Shown piece after piece: positions 33,664 through 42,791 of a DNA stretch of 64,000 bases. This DNA is from Chlamydiota bacterium (GTDB taxonomy: Bacteria; Chlamydiota; Chlamydiia; Chlamydiales; Rhabdochlamydiaceae). Numbering within the stretch: the stretch's first letter is position 1; each line of letters starts with the position of its first letter. The position numbers and the translations under genes were made by a program. Under the pieces are notes generated by a model. It saw only the letters and a list, made by a program, of their open reading frames with translations. It did not search any database and was not told the DNA's origin. The stretch is taken from the NCBI GenBank assembly GCA_013288005.1, contig JABDCS010000003.1, forward strand, positions 1 through 64,000, written 5' to 3'.

Positions 33664-34716
33664 ATGTTACCAGAGAAAAAAAGAAAAGAGTTTTTCCAGG
33701 CTTTATTAGAAAAGAATAAAGCTTACGAAGGGGTATTTTTTGTTGGTGTAAAGACTACGGGAATCTTTTGCCGGCCTACCTGTACAGCAAGAAAACCCAA
33801 AATAGAAAATTGCGAGTTTTTTACAAACGCTCAAGAAGCCCTTTTAGCCTCCTTTCGTCCTTGCAAACGATGCCATCCGCTATCCCATCCCAGTTTAGTC
33901 TCCCCTCTTGTGCAAAAGTTAGTTGATGCAGTGGAAAAAAATCCCGAAAAACACTGGAAAGAGAGCGATTTTCGGAAGATTTCCGTCGATGAATCCACGG
34001 CTAGACGGCAATTTAAAAAACGCTTTGGCATGACCTTTGTAGCATATGCCCGAGCCAGGCGTATGGGACTTGCGATGAAACAAATCCGAGAGGGAGAACC
34101 TGTCATTGATGCTCAATTAGCAAGCGGCTATGAATCGAGTAGTGGTTTCCGGGATGCCTTTTCCCGAATTATGGGAACACCTCCTTCCAAAAGTGAAAAT
34201 CAAGGGGTTTTACAAGCCTGTTGGATCGATACTCCGTTAGGTCCCATGCTCATCATTGCCGACGAAAAGGGTCTATATTTGCTTGAGTTCGTCGACAGGC
34301 GGGGTTTAGAGAGAGAAATCGAACGTTTAAGAAAAAAAACCAAGCTTCCCATACTTCCAGGAAAACCTGCTCCGTCCCAGCAGATTGAAGCAGAACTTCA
34401 ACAGTATTTCTCGGGTAAAATCGTAACATTTAAAACGCCTTTGCATCTTTTGGGCTCCCCTTTTCAAAAACGTGTTTGGGAAGAGTTACAAAAAATCCCT
34501 AAAGGAGAAACAAGATCCTATTCTGCAATAGCCAAGACAATGGGAAAACCTTCTGCCTTTCGGGCTGTTGCAAGGGCCAATGGGAGTAATCAATTGGCCA
34601 TTATTATTCCTTGCCATCGTGTTATCAATAGCAATGGCGATCTTGCTGGATATGCAGGTGGTATTCATCGAAAGGAATGGCTTTTAGACCATGAAAAAAA
34701 ATCGACGAAAACCTAG
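33664..34716 (+). CDS. ada: Ada-like bifunctional DNA alkylation repair protein and regulator
   Basis: The 350-residue protein has the Ada N-terminal zinc domain (FFVGVKTTGIFCRPTCTARKP and FRPCKRCHP, four cysteines including the methyl acceptor for phosphotriesters). A central AraC-type helix-turn-helix follows (~90-180, FVAYARARRMGLAMKQI, SGYESSSGFRDAFSRIMG). The C-terminal part is O6-methylguanine methyltransferase (FQKRVWEELQKIPKGETRSYSAIA, and IIPCHRVI with the acceptor cysteine). It repairs methylated DNA, and the methylated form activates its own regulon. GAGG precedes the ATG. With photolyase nearby, this genome keeps direct-reversal repair that reduced Chlamydia lack. Confidence 0.92.
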   Translation: MLPEKKRKEFFQALLEKNKAYEGVFFVGVKTTGIFCRPTCTARKPKIENCEFFTNAQEALLASFRPCKRCHPLSHPSLVSPLVQKLVDAVEKNPEKHWKESDFRKISVDESTARRQFKKRFGMTFVAYARARRMGLAMKQIREGEPVIDAQLASGYESSSGFRDAFSRIMGTPPSKSENQGVLQACWIDTPLGPMLIIADEKGLYLLEFVDRRGLEREIERLRKKTKLPILPGKPAPSQQIEAELQQYFSGKIVTFKTPLHLLGSPFQKRVWEELQKIPKGETRSYSAIAKTMGKPSAFRAVARANGSNQLAIIIPCHRVINSNGDLAGYAGGIHRKEWLLDHEKKSTKT

Positions 34717-34800
34717 TTTAGAGCAGGTTCTATGTCAACTTGCTGTATGCTTTAATTTTGCAAAACATCTTCTGTAAGAAAATTGGAAAAGGAATAGAAA

Positions 34801-35808
34801 ATGATATCTAAACTTCTATCGACTCTCATGTTGGGTCAATTGTTAGTTTTTTCTTCTGTAGAACCCTGTACCCGCATCTTTTGGAATGACAATGATCAGG
34901 CCAGGCTTGTTGCGCGAACAATGGACTTGTTTATTTCGGATGAGCCTCAGATGTGGGTCCATCCACGAGGACTTCATCACGAGAGTCTCATCGATGAAAA
35001 TGGTTTGAAATGGGATTCTTTTTACGGAAATGTCGTCATCTCTGCTTTTCATCATAAAGACGTCATCACCGATGGAATGAACGAACAAGGTTTTGCAGCG
35101 CATGTATTAGCTCTTCGAGCTACCCAATATGAAAAACGTGATGACCGCCCAGGAATTCACTATGGAGAATGGGTCCAGTATTTGCTGGATACTTGTCAAA
35201 CAGTTGAAGAAGCAGTAGCAGCCCACCAACGCTTTCAAGTCCTTCCCACTGCTATCAATAACTTTGTATGGCCTCTCCATCTTATGTTAGAGGATGCTAC
35301 AGGTGATTCAGCTATTATTGAATTTGTTGAAGGGAAAATGCAGGTTTACCACGATCGGCATTACCGCATTGGAACAAATGACCCAGTCTATGATCAACAA
35401 TTAAAAAATTGGTCTCATTTTGAAGAGGGTACCCCCCTACCATCTGGCGCAGATGCTGTGAGCCGCTTTATAAGAGCTTCTTCCTATTTAAACCATTTGC
35501 CGAAACCAGAAAATTCCGATGCTGCGATTACTTCTCTCAAAAATGCAATCACGCAAGTTTTTCAAAACAACCAGATTCCAGTTAATTTCATGGGCAAAAT
35601 ACATAGAGTCACGACTTTTTGGACAGTGATCCAAGATTTAACCCACAGAAAATACTATTTTTTCCCCACGAATCAAAAAGAAGGACTTCTTATTGATTTT
35701 GCAAAAATGGATTTTGAAGGTCCTGCGAGTGAGGTAATGAACTTATTAAATCCATCGATATCCGAGAAGGATCAAAATCTGTGTGCTCCCTGTCTAAAAA
35801 ATAGATAG
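34801..35808 (+). CDS. Secreted linear amide hydrolase (penicillin V acylase/choloylglycine hydrolase family)
   Basis: The 335-residue protein starts with a signal peptide (MISKLLSTLMLGQLLVFSSVEP). The next residue is Cys in CTRIFWNDNDQARLVARTMDL. A cysteine exposed as the mature N-terminus is the nucleophile of this Ntn-hydrolase family. Supporting blocks are DGMNEQGFAAHVLALRAT, NNFVWPLHLMLEDATGDSAIIEFVEGKMQVY, GTNDPVYDQQL and RVTTFWTVIQDLTHRKYYF. The family splits amide bonds in penicillin V, bile salts or acyl-homoserine lactones. An exported copy could act on host or bacterial amides. AAGGAA precedes the ATG, and a terminator follows. Confidence 0.87.
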   Translation: MISKLLSTLMLGQLLVFSSVEPCTRIFWNDNDQARLVARTMDLFISDEPQMWVHPRGLHHESLIDENGLKWDSFYGNVVISAFHHKDVITDGMNEQGFAAHVLALRATQYEKRDDRPGIHYGEWVQYLLDTCQTVEEAVAAHQRFQVLPTAINNFVWPLHLMLEDATGDSAIIEFVEGKMQVYHDRHYRIGTNDPVYDQQLKNWSHFEEGTPLPSGADAVSRFIRASSYLNHLPKPENSDAAITSLKNAITQVFQNNQIPVNFMGKIHRVTTFWTVIQDLTHRKYYFFPTNQKEGLLIDFAKMDFEGPASEVMNLLNPSISEKDQNLCAPCLKNR

Positions 35809-36132
35809 AAGTAAATTTCGTCTTTTTTGTTCCCACAAAATGCCTTCCCCTTCACACAGGGGAAGCTTTTTCAGGTTTCCCGATCATTTAAAAATAAAAA
35901 TATTTTTTTTAAATACTTAGCTTGCTTAGAGTGTGCTATAGCCAACATTTTGGATTTTTTTTTAGTAAGTTTTGATGCAAAACGAGAATGGCATCAGTTT
36001 CTGCTAGAAATTTTTAATTAGGAAAAGACTTTTTTTCTCAGAGTCTTGAAAAATTAGGCGATACTTTAGTTCATGTCAGGTATTAATTCCGTTTCAATTT
36101 CACCCCTTTAAATATCGATAGAGGAGTACAAA
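35809..36132. other. Intergenic region with terminator and AT-rich promoter segment
   Basis: This 324-base spacer starts with a terminator (listed separately). The remainder is AT-rich and probably holds the promoter for the secreted protein at 36133, whose ATG follows GAGGAG. A 64-residue frame at 35827-36021 runs through the terminator hairpin and is not called. Confidence 0.5.
35844..35871 (+). terminator. Rho-independent terminator after the amide hydrolase
   Basis: CTTCCCCT pairs with AGGGGAAG (35844-35851 with 35858-35865), with a six-base loop and a CTTTTT tail. It is a classical intrinsic terminator 35 bases after the stop. Confidence 0.8.
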
Positions 36133-37161
36133 ATGACCATAAAATTCATTTATTCAATGGGTATAGGATTACTATCACTATTTTGTTGTACAAGCTATTT
36201 GCAGGCTAATTCCCCTGCACCCCCGCTTGAACCTTTATCACCACTACAGCCTATGGGTGATCTGCGCCCGCATCATCGCCCTGGCCTTCCATTGAAAACG
36301 CTTGCTAGCGATTTAGGCCCTCTTGCTAATCTTGTAGGCACCTGGGTCGGGAATGGTTTTACTTTAATTTCACTTCCCGACTTTTCTTCTGTACCTCCCA
36401 GTACGGGGCCTGCACCTTTTCGCTTAAAACTGAACAGGACAATTGAGATCCTCGAGTTAAATACCATTGGTGCGGATATTCCGAATCGGGGGGTTATTTC
36501 AGCTTTAGGAAGTACAACAGGCCAACCCGACATCAAACTCTTTGGGCTTACCTATCTACAAAGAATCAGTGACTTTTTATCAAGAGAACCCCTTCACATT
36601 GAACCTGGTATCTGGATTAAAATCCCGCCAACTACTGTTTTTCCAGCGAATCCTAATCTAACAGTCGTTCGTATGGGAACAGTTCCTCATGGAGATTCAT
36701 TTCTTGCCCAAAGTAGCGAACTTTTTGCCATTGATTCAGCACCCGATATGGATGTTTTAAGTTCTACCCCTATAAGCGTAAATGGCACTCCTTTTCCACC
36801 TGGTTTTTTAGATCCCTTTCTGAACCCACCTCTTCCTCCAGGCATTAAGCCCACGTATGTAGAGAATCCCAATCTATTATTGCAGGATGATATTGCAGGA
36901 CAGACAATCATCAATACCATCGTAATGAGAATATCGAGCAATAATCCCAATGCCATGCCGCCTGTGGGTGGAATACTCAATATTCCTTTTGTGTCATTGA
37001 ATGCTAACGCGACCCAAATAGATGCAGTTTTTATGATCGAAACTGTTCAATCCTCAGATGGAACAACTTTCCTACAACTGCAATATTATCAGACCGTCAT
37101 GCTCAATTTCTTAGGAATTATGTGGCCTCATATCTCCGTTGCGACACTGATTAAACAATAA
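36133..37161 (+). CDS. Secreted protein with heme-binding-like beta-barrel domain
   Basis: The 342-residue protein has a signal peptide (MTIKFIYSMGIGLLSLFCC..., cut near LQA) and a proline-rich linker. Next is a segment that resembles heme-binding or nitrobindin-like barrels: LGPLANLVGTWVGNGFTLIS, then RTIEILELNTIGADIPNRG, LFGLTYLQRISDF, LHIEPGIWIKIPPTT and VVRMGTVPHGDSFLAQ. The LVGTW start, the LHxEPGxW block and the xxRMGxxPHG block are typical of this barrel group in bacteria and fungi. Ligand unknown. GAGGAG precedes the ATG, and a long hairpin follows the stop. Not a known chlamydial core protein. Confidence 0.6.
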   Translation: MTIKFIYSMGIGLLSLFCCTSYLQANSPAPPLEPLSPLQPMGDLRPHHRPGLPLKTLASDLGPLANLVGTWVGNGFTLISLPDFSSVPPSTGPAPFRLKLNRTIEILELNTIGADIPNRGVISALGSTTGQPDIKLFGLTYLQRISDFLSREPLHIEPGIWIKIPPTTVFPANPNLTVVRMGTVPHGDSFLAQSSELFAIDSAPDMDVLSSTPISVNGTPFPPGFLDPFLNPPLPPGIKPTYVENPNLLLQDDIAGQTIINTIVMRISSNNPNAMPPVGGILNIPFVSLNANATQIDAVFMIETVQSSDGTTFLQLQYYQTVMLNFLGIMWPHISVATLIKQ

Positions 37162-37171
37162 AAGATCTTCA

Positions 37172-37213
37172 AGGCCTAGTTTTAGTACAGAAAACCCCAT
37201 TAAAACTAGGCCT
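37172..37213 (+). terminator. Long hairpin after the 36133 gene
   Basis: AGGCCTAGTTTTA pairs with TAAAACTAGGCCT, a 13-base perfect stem with a 16-base loop starting 11 bases after the stop. A T tract is missing, so it may act as an RNA 3' end or a weak terminator. Confidence 0.5.
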
Positions 37214-37337
37214 GATTGTGGATGTTGATTCCAAAATTAAATTTATTATTTTACGCCAAAGATAATAAATACATGTTTATTAAAAATAACAAATGATATA
37301 TAACTTATTTATTTCTTATTATTAATGGCAATAAAAC

Positions 37338-38579
37338 ATGTCCCTTCACTCTCTATCAAGCAGTTACTCTTCTTCGGCTCCCGTACACAATCTAAGCGAA
37401 AGCCAAGTTCCCACTCCTTCAAAAAGAAAAAACGAAAGAGCTATGGTTTCGAGTAAACGTACATCAATAAGCCCATTTTCTAGGGAGATTGCTAGAGCTT
37501 CTTTAACAAGCGAAGTGAATGAATTCGAACTGTTTGTAAGATTTTCACTAAAATTGTTATTTCCTTCAAAATCATTAAGTACATGCTCGAGGCCCCACAA
37601 CTTCGTACATTTGGCTTTACATCATTTAGAAATACTCAATCAACACTCCTCCGAACTTCGAGATAAAAGTGACATAGCCTCATGTAAAGGTGGAATTTGG
37701 TATTGGGACGATTATTTTTCGGCATTAGCCAAATCTAGAAGTGTGGGAAAAGCACGATTAAATGCATTGGTTGAATCTTGCGGCTTCTACAATGGATATG
37801 CCCCCTCTACTTGCTTTCGCCCAGTAAAAGACTTACGGTTTCCAACCGAACTCGCACCTTATACATTTCAAATTAAGCGAGATGTTTTACCTTCGAAAGC
37901 TTTAGATGCTTTGATTAAAGGGCCTTCTATCCTTGATTGTGGCAGTTTTTTACAATTGTCTGTTTTTCTAGCCTTAAAAGACTTACTAGGAGAGGAACGC
38001 TTTAATGTTCTTTTTGCTCCGGATTCTGATCCTCCTTTGAGAATCGACCCGGAATGGTCCAATATGATCGGCTGTTTATTTTTTATTATTCCAATAATGA
38101 GATCATCTGAAGTTCAAAAAGGCGATATATGCACCTTTACAAATATTCCCTTGTACGTTCAGAAACATCCTACAGGCATTGCCCAAGCCTATAATGTTTG
38201 CTGCAATCAAGATAGAGGCATCAGAACTTTTTCTGGGTTTGGTATTCCTTCAGGAAGTACTCAAGATGAAATAGAGCAGATCTTATTCAATAGTTTTAAC
38301 AGTGATCCTGTCACCCCTGAAGACTTTGGAACCGAGTCGGGGATATTAGAAAAACTAAAATTGGAAATGCCTTCACCCGATTTAAAAAATCAAAAAATCG
38401 ATTGGGATACTTTTAATACAACTCCAGTAAGTTTTGGGGATACACGAGCCGAAGGCAAATTACTCTTACGCGTTATTCGGCCACATCAAGAGAGAATTGC
38501 AGAATTGATCGCTACTCCAAAGGATAAGATTCGTGAAGTATCTTTAAACTTATTCGGCACTTATCATCTATGCAGCTAG
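37338..38579 (+). CDS. Hypothetical protein, serine-rich N-terminus, possible cysteine-enzyme fold
   Basis: The 413-residue protein is not firmly recognised. It begins MSLHSLSSSYSSSAPVHN, a serine-rich leader like type III secreted proteins, followed by a basic stretch (PSKRKNERAMVSSKR). The central part has ILDCGSFLQLSVFLALKDLLG and later GDICTFTNIPLYVQKHPTGIA and QAYNVCC. This order (a Cys at a helix start, then GDxxxFxNxPxYxxKHP) recalls the Bacillus Tgl-type transglutaminase fold, but the family's QGEN glutamate is not seen, so the likeness may be only structural or chance. The upstream DNA is very AT-rich, as for other putative effectors in this window. Confidence 0.55.
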   Translation: MSLHSLSSSYSSSAPVHNLSESQVPTPSKRKNERAMVSSKRTSISPFSREIARASLTSEVNEFELFVRFSLKLLFPSKSLSTCSRPHNFVHLALHHLEILNQHSSELRDKSDIASCKGGIWYWDDYFSALAKSRSVGKARLNALVESCGFYNGYAPSTCFRPVKDLRFPTELAPYTFQIKRDVLPSKALDALIKGPSILDCGSFLQLSVFLALKDLLGEERFNVLFAPDSDPPLRIDPEWSNMIGCLFFIIPIMRSSEVQKGDICTFTNIPLYVQKHPTGIAQAYNVCCNQDRGIRTFSGFGIPSGSTQDEIEQILFNSFNSDPVTPEDFGTESGILEKLKLEMPSPDLKNQKIDWDTFNTTPVSFGDTRAEGKLLLRVIRPHQERIAELIATPKDKIREVSLNLFGTYHLCS

Positions 38580-38615
38580 GACACCCTAGCTTCCGAAAAA
38601 AACGCGCATCGGGAA

Positions 38616-39461
38616 TTAGGGACAGAAAGTGTTTGTGAAAAAGGAGAAAGGTAGGTGGTAGCCGATTTGGATGGAATTTTGGGACTCTGGATAAGAACGT
38701 GCATAAACACGATGCGCATATTCTATCCAAAAATAACCCCAAATGTTCGTAACATAGCGATAGGAAAAACCTAGATCAGCTGAGGAGTGATCATATTTTC
38801 CCCAGCCATCAAACCGATTAATATCGACATCGCGGCGTCTTCCAAAACCCCAATACCCATCGGCAAAAAGCTCAATTTGGTGATGATTCTCCCGATTCAT
38901 CTCAAAGGCCAGACGTCCTCTTGTCCAGGGCGAACCTCTACTTCCTTGTCCTAGTGCCGCCATGCCGTACCAGCGCATATACCAAAATGCTCCCTGACTC
39001 CACTCTTTTCCAAAAGCTGTATGGGCTTCAAAATTCCACGGCGCGGCATAAGGAGAGCTTATATCGTGCACACTTTGAGAAGAGACCTGTCTAATACTCA
39101 ATCCTGTTGTTACGCTGAGAGGATCGCCCATTATATCATTCATCCATCGTGTGCGGACTTGTATCCCTACACTTCGTCGTCCAAATTTTTGTCTGGGAGT
39201 TTTTGCTAGCTCTGCCTCAATTGCTGCTTCCCATCCATCGAATGGGCATAAACCCAGGTCTAAAGAAAACAGATAATTATTCGAGGGTATGCTTGGCTGT
39301 TGAATAGCTCCTTGAACATGACGAAATCGGTAATAGCTAAAAGAAGAATCCAGAAAAAATTCGAGAAAATCACCTAGCCACGGTTTTTCTTCAAAGGCTA
39401 AAAGTGGATTCCAGGGTCCAAGAAAGGCAAGGCATCCCGCGAATTTGAAAAAACGGCGCAT
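38616..39461 (-). CDS. Predicted outer-membrane beta-barrel protein
   Basis: The 281-residue protein has a signal peptide (MRRFFKFAGCLAFLGPWNPLLA) and then many alternating aromatic/polar strands: FSYYRFRHVQ, YLFSLDLGLCPFDGWEAAIEAEL, FWYMRWYGMAALGQGSRG, HHQIELFADGYWGFGRR, SADLGFSYRYVTNIWGYFWIEYAHRVYAR and a last strand SIQIGYHLPFSF. It looks like an 8-10 strand barrel, though it ends TNTFCP rather than with the usual C-terminal Phe. It is convergent with the preceding gene and starts 9 bases after the trxB stop, so it may be in the trxB transcript. Function unknown; the fold is judged by eye. Confidence 0.65.
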   Translation of the reverse strand: MRRFFKFAGCLAFLGPWNPLLAFEEKPWLGDFLEFFLDSSFSYYRFRHVQGAIQQPSIPSNNYLFSLDLGLCPFDGWEAAIEAELAKTPRQKFGRRSVGIQVRTRWMNDIMGDPLSVTTGLSIRQVSSQSVHDISSPYAAPWNFEAHTAFGKEWSQGAFWYMRWYGMAALGQGSRGSPWTRGRLAFEMNRENHHQIELFADGYWGFGRRRDVDINRFDGWGKYDHSSADLGFSYRYVTNIWGYFWIEYAHRVYARSYPESQNSIQIGYHLPFSFFTNTFCP

Positions 39462-39470
39462 TTTCTTATC

Positions 39471-40421
39471 TCAGGAAGGGTGATGTTCGGATAACCAGCG
39501 CTCGGCATCTAGAGCGGCCATACATCCAGAGCCTGCGGCTGTTATTGCTTGTCTGTAAACATGATCCTGAACATCGCCGGCAGCAAATACACCCGGAACT
39601 GACGTATAGGATGTCCCTGGTTTAACGAGGATATAACCTGTCGGATCCAATTCAATTTGATTCTTTAAAAAAGCGGTATTCGGGGTGTGACCAATAGCAA
39701 AAAACACACCTCCTGCCTCATGCTGGACAATTGCGTTAGAGTTGATATCGCGTAAAACTACAGTTCTAACAACATCATCCCCTTCTACTTTTTCCAAAAC
39801 GTGATTCCAAATGATAGAAATTTTAGGATGGTTCATAGCCCGTTCGGCCATAATTTTTGACGCACGCAGTGCATCGCGGCGATGAACGAGATACACATGG
39901 CTACCGAACTTAGTTAAGAATGTGGCCTCTTCAACAGCCGTATCGCCTCCACCAAAGACATAGAGAGGGCGATTACGAAAAATAGGAGCTGCTCCATCGC
40001 AAACTGCGCAAGCTGTCACACCCTTTTGCCAAAACTCATTATCTCTTGTACCGGGAGCATCCAGGCGATTAGCGGTCGCTCCCGTGGCAATGATCAAAGC
40101 ATCAGCTTGGGCAGATGTTTTATTGCCTTTAACCGTAAAGGGATGACTTTTAAGATCAACCTCGACGACGTCTTCGGTAAGGATTGTGGTATCAAAACGT
40201 GCGGCTTGCTTACGAAAGAGTTCCATCAGCTCGGGACCTGTCACTCCTTCTGGGAAACCGGGATAATTTTCTACCTCTGTGGTCGTCATAAGCTGCCCGC
40301 CCGCTGTACCCGAGTAAAATCCTTCATAGAGTATGGGTTGAAGATTGGCTCTTGCGGCGTAGATGGCAGCGCAATAACCTGCTGGACCCGACCCTACGAT
40401 AATTAGCTTTCGTTTCTCCAT
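39471..40421 (-). CDS. trxB: Thioredoxin reductase
   Basis: From ATG 40421 ([19 protein letters not shown]) this encodes 316 residues, the usual TrxB length; a frame from 40508 adds an unconserved leader. FAD binding is [21 protein letters not shown] binding is [10 protein letters not shown], the redox-active pair is CAVC in [10 protein letters not shown] (CATC in most species), and [13 protein letters not shown] is the C-terminal flavin motif. It reduces thioredoxin with NADPH in the cytoplasm. The gene is conserved in chlamydiae (CT099 from memory). The Thr-to-Val change between the cysteines is mild and seen in some homologues. Confidence 0.95.
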   Translation of the reverse strand: MEKRKLIIVGSGPAGYCAAIYAARANLQPILYEGFYSGTAGGQLMTTTEVENYPGFPEGVTGPELMELFRKQAARFDTTILTEDVVEVDLKSHPFTVKGNKTSAQADALIIATGATANRLDAPGTRDNEFWQKGVTACAVCDGAAPIFRNRPLYVFGGGDTAVEEATFLTKFGSHVYLVHRRDALRASKIMAERAMNHPKISIIWNHVLEKVEGDDVVRTVVLRDINSNAIVQHEAGGVFFAIGHTPNTAFLKNQIELDPTGYILVKPGTSYTSVPGVFAAGDVQDHVYRQAITAAGSGCMAALDAERWLSEHHPS

Positions 40422-40842
40422 AAAATTCCGCGTGTTTAAAACTGTACTAAAAACTAGGGTTTTATCGATTTTCAGAGCTCTAGTTGTACTACGAAGCCAA
40501 CTTTTCAACCAAGTTTTTTAAAGACTACTAATGGAATTAGTTCGAGTCGAATTTTGGATTATGAGACTTTCCTCTTTAGCATAAAAAAGCTCTATAATCC
40601 AAAAAAAACGAAGAAAATCCAGGTGTTAATTGACGCTTAAACCTGGAGATTGAAGGCTTATGCATTGGCGGTAGTTTTTTTCTTGCACTCGAGTCGAAAA
40701 AACCCTATGCAAGTAAACTTCTAGCGAGTTAACATTTTGCCCGATTTCAAGATGTTGTTTTTCTATAGAGAATTCTTTTTGAAAATGAGTAAATAACGAC
40801 ATAAAAAAGAAAATTTTTAGTCCTAATAGGCTCGCGGAGGAA
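40422..40842. other. Divergent intergenic region between trxB and potABCD
   Basis: A 421-base AT-rich spacer holds the promoters for both directions. An imperfect inverted repeat (TCCAGGT ... ACCTGGA, 40618-40647) may be a regulatory hairpin or operator for the pot operon. I see no gene or tRNA here. Confidence 0.4.
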
Positions 40843-41934
40843 ATGAGAAGCATACAGTTAAAAAAATTAAAGAAAACCTTACAGGGCGAAGTTATCGTTG
40901 ATACAATCGACCTTAAGATACCTTCTGGCAAATTCTTTGCCCTCCTTGGACCTAGCGGCTGCGGAAAAACAACTCTTCTCAGACTAATTGCCGGATTAGA
41001 ACAAGCAGATAGTGGGCAAATTTTTCTGGGCGACCGGGATATCACTGGCATACCCATTCATGAAAGACCTATCAACATGGTTTTTCAAAATTATGCACTT
41101 TTTCCCCACCTGACGGTTTTTGAAAATGTGGCCTATAGCCTTAAGTTAAAAAAAATGCCGCCCGCTACAATCAAAAGCGTCGTTCAAAAAATTCTTGAAG
41201 CCTTTAATCTTGAAAATCACCTCTATAAATTACCCCATCAACTCTCAGGTGGACAACAACAGAGAGTGGCTCTTGCCAGAGCTATTGTGGATGAACCGGA
41301 GGTTCTCTTACTCGACGAGCCTCTAGCAGCACTCGACTTTAAATTACGCGAAAGGATGTTAATCGAGCTGATAGAGCTCCAAGATAAACTCAAGACGACC
41401 TTTATTTACGTGACCCATGATCAATTTGAAGCACTGACCGTAGCGGATCAAATGGCGATCATGAATCTTGATGGCCAAATCGAGCAAATAGGCACGCCCA
41501 AAGAGATTTATGAATTTCCTACTTCTTCTTTCGTGGCTAAATTTGTAGGGACAACTAATATTTTAAGTGGTTCCCTCACCAATCTTGAAACCGATCCCTA
41601 CATCGATATACCCCAGTTGGGGCGTTTCAAAGTGCACATCCCTCAAAGAAAAGATTGGATGAAAGAAGGGTGCCCTGTGATTATGAGCATCCGACCTGAA
41701 AAGATTTTTATCAGCAAAAAAGAAGTGCAGAACTTTTCTAATGTTCTTAAAGGCACGGTGCATTCAATTGTCTATCATGGACGATCAACGCAATACAATG
41801 TGATGTTGCCTAATAAAACTCGTTTGCAAGTTTTCGAGCAAAACGAAGAGCACTTCACCCAAGAAGTGATCGATTACGACAATGAGGTGTATCTTTATTG
41901 GCAAAAAGAGAATGCGGTGCTGTTAGAGAAATGA
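40843..41934 (+). CDS. potA: Spermidine/putrescine ABC transporter ATP-binding protein
   Basis: The 363-residue ATPase has Walker A LLGPSGCGKTT, the Q-loop VFQNYALFPHLTV, the signature LSGGQQQR, Walker B VLLLDEPLAALD and the H-loop YVTHDQFEA. A C-terminal TOBE-type domain (~245-363, GTTNILSGSLTN, IRPEKIFI) marks the PotA/CysA group. It drives polyamine import with PotB, PotC and PotD. GAGG precedes the ATG. The four pot genes overlap by 1-4 bases, so they form one tightly coupled operon. An obligate intracellular bacterium would use it to take polyamines from the host. Confidence 0.93.
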   Translation: MRSIQLKKLKKTLQGEVIVDTIDLKIPSGKFFALLGPSGCGKTTLLRLIAGLEQADSGQIFLGDRDITGIPIHERPINMVFQNYALFPHLTVFENVAYSLKLKKMPPATIKSVVQKILEAFNLENHLYKLPHQLSGGQQQRVALARAIVDEPEVLLLDEPLAALDFKLRERMLIELIELQDKLKTTFIYVTHDQFEALTVADQMAIMNLDGQIEQIGTPKEIYEFPTSSFVAKFVGTTNILSGSLTNLETDPYIDIPQLGRFKVHIPQRKDWMKEGCPVIMSIRPEKIFISKKEVQNFSNVLKGTVHSIVYHGRSTQYNVMLPNKTRLQVFEQNEEHFTQEVIDYDNEVYLYWQKENAVLLEK

Positions 41935-42791
41935 AAAAAATTTTCCTCTTTCGTGACTACCCTTTTGCTATAGGGATACCGGCCATCATTTTCCAGATGT
42001 TATTCTTCTATTTACCCCTTGCGATTCTCGTGGTTGGTAGTTTTATCGCATTTGGAGAAGAGGGCCGACTTCAGGGCTTTACTTTGGAAAAGTTACTCTT
42101 TTTCATGCGCGCTCCCTATTTCAAAGTCATTGGTTATTCACTTTTATTAGCCTCTGGCAATGCTCTCCTCTGCTTTTTGATCGCTTATCCTCTCGCCTAC
42201 TACTTAGCCTTTCGCGGCAAAAGAATTAAAAATATTCTTCTTTTTCTTCTGATTGTCCCTTTCTGGACAAACTTTCTTTTACACGTTTATGCATGGTTTT
42301 TTGTTTTGGAACGACAAGGCTTTCTGAACATTTTTTTGCAAAAACTAGGCCTCATTCACGAACCTATCGCTTTCCTTAACTCCCTCTTCTCCGTCATGGT
42401 GATGATGGTCTATTATTATTTGCCTTTCATGGTCCTTCCTATCTATTCCTCTTTAGAGAAATTTGATACCAGGCTAATCGAAGCCTCTTATGATTTAGGG
42501 GCGAGCTGGAGGCAGACGATGAAAAAAGTTCTTCTTCCTCTATCATCGCGTAGTATTAAAACAGGCTTCTTTCTCGTCTACATCCCTTCCTTTGGTGAAT
42601 TTGCGATTCCTGAGCTCATGGGGGGTGATCGCCAAATGTTTGTAGGATCTGTTGTAGCTCATTACATTTTGGGCGATACAACAGGCTCATTAGGGGCTGC
42701 ATTTACACTCATTAGCTGTTGCGCTCTCATAATAAGCGCTACTATATGGTTCAAACTCATCGATTATTTACTTAAAAGGTGCGTGAAATGA
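41931..42791 (+). CDS. potB: Spermidine/putrescine ABC transporter permease
   Basis: From ATG 41931, overlapping the potA stop as ATGA, this encodes 286 residues with about six membrane helices. The conserved EAA loop is DTRLIEASYDLGASWRQTMKKVLLPL, which docks on PotA. The TTG-started longer frame at 41898 lies inside potA and is rejected. It forms the inner-membrane channel with PotC. Length and helix pattern are normal. Confidence 0.92.
   Translation: MKKIFLFRDYPFAIGIPAIIFQMLFFYLPLAILVVGSFIAFGEEGRLQGFTLEKLLFFMRAPYFKVIGYSLLLASGNALLCFLIAYPLAYYLAFRGKRIKNILLFLLIVPFWTNFLLHVYAWFFVLERQGFLNIFLQKLGLIHEPIAFLNSLFSVMVMMVYYYLPFMVLPIYSSLEKFDTRLIEASYDLGASWRQTMKKVLLPLSSRSIKTGFFLVYIPSFGEFAIPELMGGDRQMFVGSVVAHYILGDTTGSLGAAFTLISCCALIISATIWFKLIDYLLKRCVK

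Noticed and set aside
35827-36021. 64-residue plus-strand frame after the amide hydrolase
   Set aside because: It runs through an intrinsic terminator hairpin and has no ribosome binding site.
40530-40545. GTTCGAGTC-like string resembling a tRNA T-arm
   Set aside because: No acceptor, D or anticodon stem surrounds it; no tRNA was found in any intergenic region.
40626-41057. 143-residue minus-strand frame over the potA start
   Set aside because: It is an antisense shadow of potA and its promoter region, with no recognisable protein features.
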